A stretch of DNA of 64,000 nt from Terrisporobacter othiniensis. Its GTDB lineage: Bacteria > Bacillota > Clostridia > Peptostreptococcales > Peptostreptococcaceae. The notes under the pieces are model-generated. The model was not told the origin of the DNA, ran no database searches, and was given only the letters and a program-made list of their open reading frames with translations. The stretch is from assembly GCF_000808015.1 (NCBI RefSeq), contig NZ_JWHR01000064.1:62001-126000 (forward strand), written 5' to 3'. Below, one piece after another: positions 35,579 through 43,614 of this stretch (positions are counted from its first letter, which is position 1; each line of letters starts with the position of its first letter). Position numbers and translations under genes: made by a program.

Positions 35579-35607
35579 ATCCCCCTATGGTTTTTTCTTT
35601 TTATTTT

Positions 35608-35769
35608 TTACTTTTCATTTTCATTTTCATTTTGTTCACTTATGGTGTACGATTCCATAACGTTACGTAATCTAAGCATATTTTTTGATAGAGTATATAT
35701 ATCTATTTCTTTAAGGTTAGAGTCACGAAATAAATATAATAATAGTAGCTTATCTTTATTTTTAGCCAT
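35608..35769 (-). CDS. small protein of unknown function between the two paralogues
   Basis: A 53-residue ORF starting MAKNKDKLLLLYLFRDSNLK with a continuation EIDIYTLSKNMLRLRNVM and an acidic, low-complexity end. It lies between the two AraC-like genes, 28 bases from 35798 and 29 bases from 35578. A GGGGA precedes the ATG at about 13 bases, so translation is plausible but not certain. No family is recognised. Confidence 0.5.
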   Translation of the reverse strand: MAKNKDKLLLLYLFRDSNLKEIDIYTLSKNMLRLRNVMESYTISEQNENENEK

Positions 35770-35797
35770 ATATTTTTAAATCCCCTTTATATTATAT

Positions 35798-36850
35798 TTA
35801 TTTAATATAAATATATCCCTTTATAAGTAAGGCAAATAAAGCAATCTTATCATTTTCATAAAATACTTTTCTCCTTATATTATCAAAACCATAAGATAAA
35901 CCACCTATGGAAGCTATTTGATACTTACGACTGAAATCATTTTCATTTTCAATCTTAAGAATTTGCTCAAATACACGCCACTCATCCCCTGTGAGTGTGC
36001 TTTTTATTTCTTCTACAGATTTTTCATAGTGACTGTCTATATCATCTTCACATGTGATTTTCAAATCATGCCTGTATATATTAAGCGTCTTATCATATTC
36101 ATAATTTGTAGTTTTATTATTTATATCCATAATAACTTTTAGAAATTCCTTAGTATTGCTTAAAACTGTACCATAATTAAAAAAGCTATTCTTGCACTTT
36201 ATATATTCACAAGTGTTAAAGATTTCTTCCATATTAGAATGCATCCATCTTCTATCATTTAAATAGTATGTAATATTATTTATGGTCATATTATTTTTAT
36301 TATAAAAATGCTCAAACTTTAGACGTTTATATATGTCATCATCCTCAAATTTTTTCCCAAGGAAATTCTCATTAAAATCTATTATTGCTTTAGGTTCATA
36401 TATATCTACATCTTTAATTTTTGGATAAATAAATATGTCCCTCCTAAAAGTTTCCTTAAACAACTTATTCACATTAATTTTAGATATAGATACATCATCC
36501 TTCTTCATACATAAATAACAAAATCTATACTTATTTACTATGTCTAAAAGTATAGTTCTTCTAAAAATATAGTATGTATCATATTTATCCTCCTTATATA
36601 TAAAATTACTTCTTCGTAGCAAATTTTCTTTGTTTTTCCTCCTTTTTATATAAGCACGTATAGTTTCCTTATACCCTTTGTCAGATATATAAAAGTTTTC
36701 TATCATCTTGTTTAATATTTTTTCAGAGTAACCCATTTCTCTAAAAATTCCTAGTATATTTTCTGTTGAATATGATAATTTATCTTCTATTATATCTAAA
36801 CATTTATCAAACTCTTCTATTCTATGTACTCTTCTTTTAAATTTTGACAT
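35798..36850 (-). CDS. unknown protein with AraC-like N-terminal helix-turn-helix (paralogue 2)
   Basis: A 350-residue protein that starts MSKFKRRVHRIEEF behind AAGGGAGAATAC. Residues 30-80 (ILGIFREMGYSEKILNKMIE then YISDKGYKETIRAYIKRRKN) again match the AraC-type helix-turn-helix pattern. The shared segments 'YGTVLSNTKEFLKVIM' and 'ALLIKGYIYI' link it to the gene at 34448. Overall identity is low, so the duplication is old. The rest is Lys/Asp/Asn-rich, with no catalytic motif. The small ORF at 35608 and the paralogue at 34448 are read next in the same direction. Confidence 0.7.
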   Translation of the reverse strand: MSKFKRRVHRIEEFDKCLDIIEDKLSYSTENILGIFREMGYSEKILNKMIENFYISDKGYKETIRAYIKRRKNKENLLRRSNFIYKEDKYDTYYIFRRTILLDIVNKYRFCYLCMKKDDVSISKINVNKLFKETFRRDIFIYPKIKDVDIYEPKAIIDFNENFLGKKFEDDDIYKRLKFEHFYNKNNMTINNITYYLNDRRWMHSNMEEIFNTCEYIKCKNSFFNYGTVLSNTKEFLKVIMDINNKTTNYEYDKTLNIYRHDLKITCEDDIDSHYEKSVEEIKSTLTGDEWRVFEQILKIENENDFSRKYQIASIGGLSYGFDNIRRKVFYENDKIALFALLIKGYIYIK

Positions 36851-36969
36851 GTATTCTCCCTTCTAGCTATATTATAACATCTTATGTAGTGCAATTTTTC
36901 TCCCTTTTTTTGAATAGATAAGTATAAATTTGGAAGTTTTTGGTATTAATTATCTGGTGTAAATAAAAT

Positions 36970-36997
36970 ACCCCCTAGAGAAAAATCTCTAAGGGGT
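36970..36997 (-). terminator. Rho-independent terminator
   Basis: ACCCCCTAGAGA pairs with TCTCTAAGGGGT around a four-base loop (one mismatch). It lies 18 bases after the galE relic. Confidence 0.75.
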
Positions 36998-37015
36998 TCT
37001 TATAAGTGTTTTATA

Positions 37016-37093
37016 TTATTCAGCGCTTACTACCACTTCTTCTATTACGCCTTTATATCCATTAGGATTATTACTTTTCCATCTCCATGCGTC
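37016..37093 (-). pseudogene. C-terminal relic of UDP-glucose 4-epimerase
   Basis: On the minus strand an open stretch of 25 codons reads DAWRWKSNNPNGYKGVIEEV and VVSAE and then stops. 'AWRW(K/Q)SxNPNGY' is the C-terminal signature of GalE. No upstream part of GalE is present, and the frame is closed upstream by a stop at once. This is a small piece of an otherwise lost gene, in the region with gtaB copy 3 and the rmlB relic. Confidence 0.8.
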
Positions 37094-37167
37094 TTATTAA
37101 TCTAAAATACTCTATCTTCATTTCTCCATAAGCTCTAAATTATGACTCTGTAAAACCTATATTCACT

Positions 37168-37734
37168 TTATGCTTCTACTCTCTCATTGTCATTAAAACT
37201 AGCATTCAACTTATTATTTCTTTTCTTCTTAATAATAGCAAAAATCCCAGCTATGACAACAACTAAACCTATTAATAAAGTCCCTATATTAATTCCATCT
37301 GATAAATGTAGAGAGACAGTCATCATAATCACACCTGCTATGGCATTTCCTATAAATATACCTAAAAGTGCATCTTTTATTCTCATCTTAAAAATAGATG
37401 CTAAAGCAGCTCCAGACCATGACCCTGTTGTAGGAAGGGGCACACCAACAAAAATTATAAGCCCTATTATACTAGCTGCTTTTAACTTCTTAGCCCTACC
37501 TTCGATTTTTCTATCTACCCATCTAATTACTTTATTAAAATATTTTCTATGTCTAAAAAAATCTATAGCTTGTCTAAATAATAAAACTACTGGTACTGCC
37601 ACTATGGAAGAGCCTATTACACAAGTTATATATAGATAAACTGGGTTTAAATCCATTGCTATTCCTAATGGTACTGCCCCTCTTAGCTCTATTATTGGTA
37701 CCATAGATAAAATAAACAATTTAATATAATCCAT
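37168..37734 (-). CDS. small multidrug-export-family membrane protein
   Basis: A 188-residue protein with four or five helices, matching the 'small multi-drug export' family (PF06695): 'SMVPIIELRGAVPLGIAMDL' at the start, 'IFVGVPLPTTGSWSGAALAS' in the middle and a basic tail. The family name is historical; transport has not been firmly shown for most members. The start follows AGAGAGGAATTATA. It lies next to gtaB copy 3. A shortened relic of the same gene is at 23370 inside the polysaccharide locus. Confidence 0.85.
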   Translation of the reverse strand: MDYIKLFILSMVPIIELRGAVPLGIAMDLNPVYLYITCVIGSSIVAVPVVLLFRQAIDFFRHRKYFNKVIRWVDRKIEGRAKKLKAASIIGLIIFVGVPLPTTGSWSGAALASIFKMRIKDALLGIFIGNAIAGVIMMTVSLHLSDGINIGTLLIGLVVVIAGIFAIIKKKRNNKLNASFNDNERVEA

Positions 37735-37763
37735 TAATTATAATTCCTCTCTTTAAATATATA

Positions 37764-37797
37764 AATAATACCCAGGATTTTATATCTGGGTATTATT
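37764..37797 (-). terminator. Rho-independent terminator
   Basis: AATAATACCCAG pairs with CTGGGTATTATT. It lies four bases after the stop of gtaB copy 3. Confidence 0.92.
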
Positions 37798-37801
37798 AAA
37801 T

Positions 37802-38770
37802 CTATTCAACAGTAACTGCCACTTCTTCTAAAACCTTCTCTATTTCATTTTCATTACTTTCTTTACTGTCCTTATTAACCTTCTCTTCTTTACTTATTGT
37901 ACCAGCTTTACTTTTTAAAAAATCTATAAAATCATCTCTAAGTTCAGGTCTTTTTAGCGCAAAATCAACAGTAGCTTCTAAGAAACCTAGCTTATCACCT
38001 ACATCATATCTTCTTCCTTCGAAGTTGTATGCATATATAGCTTCCTTAGTAGCTAATGTTTGAAGAGCATCTGTAAGTTGGATTTCTCCACCTTTTCCTG
38101 GCTCTTGATTTTCTAATATGTTAAATATTTCTGGAGTTATTATGTATCTTCCAAGTATAGCTATATTAGATGGCGCTTCCTCTACAGATGGTTTTTCTAC
38201 CATATCTTTTACTTTATATACTCTGTCTTCTATATGTTTAACATCAAGTATTCCGTACTTGTTTACATTTTCTCTATCAACTTCTTGAACTCCTAGTATA
38301 GAAGTTTTGTATTCATCATAAGCATTTATCATTTGCTTTAAACATGGAACTTCTGCATCTACTATATCATCTCCAAGTAAAACTGCAAAAGGCTCATCCC
38401 CTATGAAACTTTTTGCACAGTGAACAGCGTGTCCCAGTCCTTTTGGTTCTTTTTGTCTGATGTAGTGAATATTTACCATGTTAGATATGTTTTGAACCAT
38501 ATCTAGCATTTCTTTTTTGCCTTTGTTTTCAAGTTCTAATTCTAACTCTACACTACGATCAAAATGATCTTCTATGCATTTTTTGTTACGCCCTGTTACT
38601 ATTAGTATTTCTTCTATGCCTGATGCTATTGCTTCTTCTATTATGTATTGTAGCGTTGGCTTGTCCACTATTGGTAACATTTCTTTTGCTTGGGCTTTTG
38701 TTGCAGGTAAGAATCTAGTCCCTAATCCTGCTGCTGGTATTATTGCTTTTCTTACTGTATTTCTTTTCAT
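37802..38770 (-). CDS. gtaB: UTP-glucose-1-phosphate uridylyltransferase (copy 3 of 3)
   Basis: A 322-residue paralogue of the enzymes at 14288 and 28693. The active-site blocks (PAAGLGTRFLPATKA, QAKEMLPIVDKP, GDDIVDAE) are intact. It has the longest C-terminal tail of the three, ending VLEEVAVTVE. I chose the ATG at 38770, which follows GGGGGAGAAA, over an ATG at 38782. The rmlB relic starts 41 bases upstream. Confidence 0.95.
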   Translation of the reverse strand: MKRNTVRKAIIPAAGLGTRFLPATKAQAKEMLPIVDKPTLQYIIEEAIASGIEEILIVTGRNKKCIEDHFDRSVELELELENKGKKEMLDMVQNISNMVNIHYIRQKEPKGLGHAVHCAKSFIGDEPFAVLLGDDIVDAEVPCLKQMINAYDEYKTSILGVQEVDRENVNKYGILDVKHIEDRVYKVKDMVEKPSVEEAPSNIAILGRYIITPEIFNILENQEPGKGGEIQLTDALQTLATKEAIYAYNFEGRRYDVGDKLGFLEATVDFALKRPELRDDFIDFLKSKAGTISKEEKVNKDSKESNENEIEKVLEEVAVTVE

Positions 38771-38811
38771 TTTCTCCCCCATAAATATCTGCTTATTATT
38801 TATATATTTTA

Positions 38812-39183
38812 TTATAGTATACTATTATTTAAAATATATTTTTTATTAATTTCCTTTTCTATACATTGGCAATATTCTTCTATATTATTTTCATCTACCT
38901 TCTCTTTAGATAATGTTGCTCTTAAACCATACTTATTATTATATACTTTAACTAATAAATCTCCAGCCAATCTAGATGCCAAATATGAAGGTATCTTTTT
39001 GTTACATAATTCACCATATGCTTCAATAGTAGAAACTTGATGATATCTACTTACATTACATTCTACACTCGCATCAAGCAATATTTGAGTGCCTATTATA
39101 TTAGTTATCGTAAAAATATTTTGTAAATCTACATATTTTTCTATATCAGATTCATTCGCACAGTTTATAACAACATCAAACAT
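38812..39183 (-). pseudogene. relic of dTDP-glucose 4,6-dehydratase (rmlB)
   Basis: A 123-residue open frame starting FDVVINCANESDIEKYVD, then 'FTITNIIGTQILLDASVECN' and 'RYHQVSTIEAYGEL'. These match the middle of RmlB (VDRSI...GTQVLLDA...HQVSTDEVYG), but the catalytic STDE motif has become STIE, and the N-terminal NAD fold is missing. Further along the pieces 'LAGDLLVKVYNNKYGL' match the region after the active-site tyrosine, with the YxxxK segment itself degraded. It is a non-functional fragment. Confidence 0.8.
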
Positions 39184-39380
39184 TTCTTTTTCGAAAATCT
39201 ATTCCAGGGAGGACTTATTATTTTCATATCTCATTGTATCCATTGCTGCAAAGGTTATTTTTTTTAAGAAATAATATGAATATTGTTACATTTTTAATTT
39301 CTTTGCACTATAATTATTTTAGGCTCGAATGATAACTATATGATATAGTCCATTCTTTAAGTTACATATTATTTAATATT

Positions 39381-39412
39381 AAAGGACAACCTCCCCAAGG
39401 TTGTCCACTTTT
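39381..39412. terminator. strong hairpin of terminator type
   Basis: AAGGACAACCT pairs perfectly with AGGTTGTCC around CCCC, followed by ACTTTTC on the plus strand. No gene obviously ends here on the plus strand. It may close read-through from the leftward module at 39640. Confidence 0.65.
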
Positions 39413-39423
39413 CATGTCTATTT

Positions 39424-39611
39424 CGAACAAGGTTGTTGCCTTAATCGATAACAAAACCATTCGCAAACACGTTGTTCAAATACACTTTCCTAATTCATTT
39501 TGAGCAACGGACTTATCTGAAATTTCATGGCGCCCACACAGTGGCTTAAAGCAGTAGCAAAATGATTCGCTAACACGTTGCTCAAAGATAAGTCGTTGGC
39601 GACATGAATTA
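39424..39611 (+). repeat. CAACGG-type stem-loop repeat, copy D with nested insertion
   Basis: From 39502 the unit reads CAACGGACTTATC ... GATAAGTCGTTG, perfectly paired except for one extra G. Its loop is enlarged by the block ATTTCATGGCGCCCACACAG TGGCTTAA (28 bases, which also occurs in copy E), followed by about 35 further bases including GATTCGCTAACACGTTGCTC. A degenerate stretch at 39424-39481 contains a similar CATTCGCAAACACGTTGTTC. The whole lies 3' of the leftward gene at 39640, beyond its terminator. Confidence 0.75.
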
Positions 39612-39639
39612 AAAAAGTGACTTAAGCTAAGCCACTTTC
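39609..39639 (-). terminator. Rho-independent terminator
   Basis: On the minus strand AAAGTGGCTTA pairs with TAAGTCACTTT (one mismatch), followed by a T tract. It lies directly after the stop of the Toprim-like gene. Confidence 0.88.
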
Positions 39640-40329
39640 TTAATTCATTTTAAAATAAAGATGAAAATTACAATATCTATTCAAAGAGTTACAATCTTCT
39701 TTGATAAACTGCCAAGTCTCCTTATAATCTCCAGGAGTAGTAAAGTCATTCTCGCTTAAGAAGTCCACAAAGCCATTTTCCTGACCCACATATTTATCCA
39801 CAAAATCATAAGAATATGCACGTTTTTTCTCATAAGCTGTATTTTGGCAATTGTGAAGCACATGTTCCAGGTTACATGAGAAAAAATAAACTTTGTAGCC
39901 AATTCGCCCAATATGGCTAGTTTGATAAAGTTTATTTAAAATCCCGCTTTTTCTTTGGTTTCGCTCCACAATCAAATCTCTTTTATTTGTAACAATGGAA
40001 TTATGTGTGTAGAAAGTTTTTTCCTGATTCATATCTTCCTTAACAAAATCTTCCTTAATAAAAGCCCCATCTGTATCAACTAAGTGAATTATTTCTTTTA
40101 TATCTGTTTTTTTTAAACCATTATTCTGTGCTAAAAATTTCTTTACTTGGCTGTCAATCTTTCTAATAATATTTTGACAGTTTGAATTAAAATCAGCTGT
40201 AATATCTTGATTTATTACGTGAAATTGAACACTGCTGTCTTGTACTAATTTTGAAAGAATTAAACTCAGAGACATTTCATCGGTGATTCCTTCTACTATA
40301 AATAGTACTATTTTCTTCGTCTTCATCAT
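39640..40329 (-). CDS. Toprim-like protein, RloB/PARIS AriB-like partner
   Basis: A 229-residue protein. The start 'KKIVLFIVEGITDEMSLSLI' with a glutamate after the first strand, and 'IIHLVDTDGAFIKE' with the DxD motif after the second, give the Toprim metal-binding layout of RloB and related nucleases. There is no signal peptide or membrane helix. It lies 45 bases downstream of the ATPase gene in the same direction. In RloAB and PARIS-like modules such a pair forms a phage-triggered defence. Direct identity with a named family is not certain. Confidence 0.72.
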   Translation of the reverse strand: MMKTKKIVLFIVEGITDEMSLSLILSKLVQDSSVQFHVINQDITADFNSNCQNIIRKIDSQVKKFLAQNNGLKKTDIKEIIHLVDTDGAFIKEDFVKEDMNQEKTFYTHNSIVTNKRDLIVERNQRKSGILNKLYQTSHIGRIGYKVYFFSCNLEHVLHNCQNTAYEKKRAYSYDFVDKYVGQENGFVDFLSENDFTTPGDYKETWQFIKEDCNSLNRYCNFHLYFKMN

Positions 40330-40374
40330 CTGCTGCTATCCCTGCCATGTCTATTCGCCTCATCTCTTTTCATC

Positions 40375-41949
40375 TTAACTATTACCATTTCCAAGCATCC
40401 ATGCCTTTCTAAAAGCGTAGTTTATCTCATATTTATTAGTCTCATCGTACAAGTCTTCTTTCTGTCCACCAAGCATAATACCTCTATAATAAAAATCACG
40501 AAGGTTGTTACCAACCTTTGCATTGTTTAAACTTATGTATCTATTGTTTTCGTTTGTCGTCGTAAACACAACAAGCTCTTTATTCAATTTTTCCAAAGCT
40601 CTCAGATTATGAGATGTAAAAATCAACTGTCCTTTGGCACTTTTACTTAAAATTTCAAGAATTTCTCCTAATAAATATTCAAAAATACCTGCATCCAACT
40701 CATCCACAGCAACTAAAATATTTTCATTATTATACATTCCTATTAAAACACTTAAAATAGAAATAATTTTCTTGATTCCGTCAGATTCGTACTTTAAAGG
40801 GATCTTTCTTCCATTTCTCACTGACAAAAGCTCCACCTTAAATGCTTCTTTTGAATTATTTAAAGTTTCCTTACCATAATTTTTTATTTCTATCTTTAAT
40901 TTTGGAACTAAAGTATTCAACACCACGTTAATTTGTTCCAAAATTTTCTTCACTGTCTCCAGTTTATCCATATCAATAACAGATAAACCAAATAAGTTTA
41001 GTCCAATATTACCTCTCATATTTACCTTCTTGTTTTCCAACATAAAACTAAGAGGTATCATCCTATTACTTGTTATGGCTCCCAACTCATCATTTTGTAT
41101 AACAAAGATGTTAAATATTGCAAAGTTTCTTAAAATAGCTAGAATTTTACTATTCTCTGGGCTAGTTTTTGCAAAAGATGTTAGCAAAAGTGAGAAGGTC
41201 TTTGGACTAAAAATAAAGGATGTGGAATTTTCCTGAGAAAGTCCTTTCGCAATACCAAGCCCCACCTTTTTATCAGTAGAATTTGCTGCTTCTCTGTAAT
41301 TCTTTATGGGTCTAAAAGTATAGTCCTCATCATCCATATCATAATCCACGATGGTAATGCTCTTTCTCCACTGATTTTCTTCCCATTTTGAATAGCTCAA
41401 CTTCTCCCTAAAAACTTCAACAGTTATATCCTTGTCATCATGTACACTTATAATTCTGTGTTCATCCATTCCTAAAACTTTGTCCTTCTCTAAGTTCATT
41501 TCACTGTTATTATTAATATCCGTAACTTTATTGTATTCAACGTTATTGCCAATATTTTCACTTAAATCTAGCATTTCATTATATTCCATACTTAAATCAT
41601 CTGGAAAAGCTCCACTTTTATAAGTTTTTCTTAACTCAAATTTATAAAAGACCCTATAAGTTTCACCTTTATCAATTATCCTAAATTCAAATCCAAGGGC
41701 TGCTGAGTTCTTCTCACAAGAAATAAAGTTACAAAAATTAGGATTTAACTTTTGTCCAGAAATCACCATTCTAAAAAGATAAAGGGCGTTTATTACAGAA
41801 GTTTTACCTGAGCCATTTTGACCATAAATACCCAAAATATTAGATATCTTTCCTGTCTCTCTATCTTCTTTAAAGTCAATCTTTCCATACTTTACATTTT
41901 TAAAGTTTTCCAACTCCAACCCCTTCAACTTCACAATCCTATCTTCCAT
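40375..41949 (-). CDS. SMC-like AAA ATPase, RloA/AriA-like defence sensor
   Basis: A 524-residue ATPase. 'LKGLELENFKNVKYGKIDFK' and 'ILGIYGQNGSGKTSVINALY' form the ABC/SMC-type N-terminus with Walker A GQNGSGKT. The C-terminal half has 'LKYESDGIKKIISILSVLIG' (signature region), 'ILVAVDELDAGIFEYLLGEI' (Walker B) and 'LIFTSHNLRALEKL' (H-loop). This is the layout of RloA-type and PARIS AriA-type ATPases that pair with a Toprim or RloB effector. I chose the ATG at 41949 because GGAGGTGATTTT precedes it. The pair lies among unrelated membrane-protein genes, so it looks like an inserted module. Confidence 0.82.
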   Translation of the reverse strand: MEDRIVKLKGLELENFKNVKYGKIDFKEDRETGKISNILGIYGQNGSGKTSVINALYLFRMVISGQKLNPNFCNFISCEKNSAALGFEFRIIDKGETYRVFYKFELRKTYKSGAFPDDLSMEYNEMLDLSENIGNNVEYNKVTDINNNSEMNLEKDKVLGMDEHRIISVHDDKDITVEVFREKLSYSKWEENQWRKSITIVDYDMDDEDYTFRPIKNYREAANSTDKKVGLGIAKGLSQENSTSFIFSPKTFSLLLTSFAKTSPENSKILAILRNFAIFNIFVIQNDELGAITSNRMIPLSFMLENKKVNMRGNIGLNLFGLSVIDMDKLETVKKILEQINVVLNTLVPKLKIEIKNYGKETLNNSKEAFKVELLSVRNGRKIPLKYESDGIKKIISILSVLIGMYNNENILVAVDELDAGIFEYLLGEILEILSKSAKGQLIFTSHNLRALEKLNKELVVFTTTNENNRYISLNNAKVGNNLRDFYYRGIMLGGQKEDLYDETNKYEINYAFRKAWMLGNGNS

Positions 41950-41971
41950 AAAATCACCTCCACAGTACAAC

Positions 41972-42002
41972 AAAACACCCAATCTCCAGGATGGGTGTTT
42001 TG
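41972..42002 (-). terminator. Rho-independent terminator
   Basis: On the minus strand AAAACACCCA pairs with TGGGTGTTTTG. It lies between the GtrA gene and the ATPase gene. Confidence 0.88.
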
Positions 42003-42004
42003 TT

Positions 42005-42406
42005 TCATTTTTTTATTACATATTTCATAACAAAAAAAGTAATTGGAGTGGCAACTATTGCTGTAATCACTGGTGCCACCTTACTACTCATATTTAGCCT
42101 ATCCACCAACAAAATTATTCCTAAATATTGAATAATAAAGTTAGGTATATAAGTTAGTGGAAAAATTAAAAACTTCTTCACACTAGGCTTTTGTTTATAT
42201 GTAAAATAAGTATTCAAAAAATAAGATCCTAGGATACTAACTACATAACCCAAAACAAATGAAATTCTATATGCAAATTTAAATATATCCATAAAAACCA
42301 AGTAAGATAAATAGTAATCAGCAGTATTAATACACCCAACAATGGCATATTTCACAAATTCAACTAAATTACCTCTATCTTTAATATTTATAAAAGTTCT
42401 ATCCAT
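42005..42406 (-). CDS. GtrA-family membrane protein
   Basis: A 133-residue protein with four helices. 'LVEFVKYAIVGCINTADYYL' at the start is the GtrA hallmark, 'GYVVSILGSYFLNTYFTYKQ' follows, and 'IQYLGIILLVDRL' fits helix 3. GtrA-like proteins help flip or supply lipid-linked sugars for surface glycosylation. No linked glycosyltransferase is present here. The start follows AAGGAGACAGTTTT. Confidence 0.9.
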   Translation of the reverse strand: MDRTFINIKDRGNLVEFVKYAIVGCINTADYYLSYLVFMDIFKFAYRISFVLGYVVSILGSYFLNTYFTYKQKPSVKKFLIFPLTYIPNFIIQYLGIILLVDRLNMSSKVAPVITAIVATPITFFVMKYVIKK

Positions 42407-42579
42407 AAAACTGTCTCCTTCTTTTAATGATTTGACTATTCTTTATGGTTATCTTTTATTTTGCAGTTTTTATGCTAATTTCATTCTTAATTATTTGATA
42501 TATCATTATATTTCAATACTTTTTTAATATTTTTGTGAATTATATCATTAATTCTTTGTTTATTATTATATTTTAATAC

Positions 42580-43047
42580 TTATTTTGTTAATTTTTTTCT
42601 TCCTTTTAAAATTTTTATACACAATAACACTAATACAATACCTACAAAACTTCCAGATGAGTCTATCATCACATCTCTCACTTGTCCTGCTCTTCCTGGT
42701 ACAAAAAGTTGATGAATTTCATCTGAAATGGCATAAACTACACATAGTAAAAATGCAAACTGAGGCTTTTTATTTATTTTTTCAAATTGTAAAAATGTAA
42801 GTATTGATAAAATACCCAGTATCATATATCCAATAAAATGAGCACTTTTTCTCGTTATAAATTGAAGATTTTCCACTACGTTTTCCTGAACTTCTTCTGG
42901 TTGCTCATTAAAATTCGGCACTGCCGATAAAATCATTTTAATAGTGCCTCCACTTGTATTTGATGATACTTCTGAATTTTGTGATGACATTGAAAATATA
43001 AATGCCATCCAAATTACAAGCAACACGGCGAAAATACTTTTTTTCAC
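42580..43047 (-). CDS. VanZ-family membrane protein
   Basis: A 155-residue protein with four helices. 'IWMAFIFSMSSQNSEVSSNT' after helix 1, 'TRKSAHFIGYMILGILSILT', 'YAISDEIHQLFVPGRAGQVR' and 'DVMIDSSGSFVGIVLVLLC' carry all four VanZ blocks. I chose the GTG at 43047, nine bases after GGAGAG, over a TTG at 43068. It is a paralogue of 12421 and closer to the canonical family. Confidence 0.92.
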   Translation of the reverse strand: MKKSIFAVLLVIWMAFIFSMSSQNSEVSSNTSGGTIKMILSAVPNFNEQPEEVQENVVENLQFITRKSAHFIGYMILGILSILTFLQFEKINKKPQFAFLLCVVYAISDEIHQLFVPGRAGQVRDVMIDSSGSFVGIVLVLLCIKILKGRKKLTK

Positions 43048-43107
43048 TGTTATTCTCTCCTTTCTCAAATTATATTATAGTCCATTTTTATATTTTTGTA
43101 CAAAAAT

Positions 43108-43134
43108 AGGACCATCTCTTTTGAGATAGTCCTT
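43108..43134 (-). terminator. Rho-independent terminator
   Basis: AGGACCATCTC pairs with GAGATAGTCCT (one mismatch) around TTTT, followed on the minus strand by ATTTTTGT. It is 20 bases after the gene at 43154. Confidence 0.8.
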
Positions 43135-43153
43135 TATCAAGAATATGAAAATC

Positions 43154-43534
43154 TTATTTTCTCTTCTTCTTTTTTTTCTTTTTCTTCTTTTTATGTATAC
43201 CTTTTTTATCTGGTTCTTCTGTTTTCACAATTTTGCAAGACTTACGTATGTTGTAGTACATAAATGCACCTATTATAAATAACACTGCTATGCTTGCTTT
43301 GTCTAATGCATTCCCCACCTTGTTTCCCATGGTAAAATATCTGGCAACTAGTAATATAATTGAGACAAATCCATACGCCATAATGTGAGTTCCTGCTACT
43401 TTTGCCACTTTCTTATTATCATATTTTTTCTCATTAACAAAAATTATGTAGCGCCCTAGGTTGTATCTTAGTGTTGCATAACCTAGGCCAATGGCAAGTA
43501 TGCCTATAATTAAATCCGTATATAATCCCGTCAT
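43154..43534 (-). CDS. small membrane protein with a long polylysine tail
   Basis: A 126-residue protein with three helices. The pattern (short helix, then FVNEKKYDNKKVAKVAGTHI, helix, helix) loosely resembles DUF3784. The C-terminus ends in a run of about a dozen lysines interrupted only near its end (KKGIHKKKK..., ending KRK), encoded by a stretch of A and G on the minus strand. The tail should lie in the cytoplasm and could bind nucleic acid or acidic lipid. The tract is also prone to slippage. The start follows AAGGAGGGG. Confidence 0.75.
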   Translation of the reverse strand: MTGLYTDLIIGILAIGLGYATLRYNLGRYIIFVNEKKYDNKKVAKVAGTHIMAYGFVSIILLVARYFTMGNKVGNALDKASIAVLFIIGAFMYYNIRKSCKIVKTEEPDKKGIHKKKKKKKKKKRK

Positions 43535-43614
43535 ATTATCCCCTCCTTGTCCAAATACATTATATCATTTGTTGGAGGTAAATCATAACAATATGATTAT
43601 ATAAATATATATTA

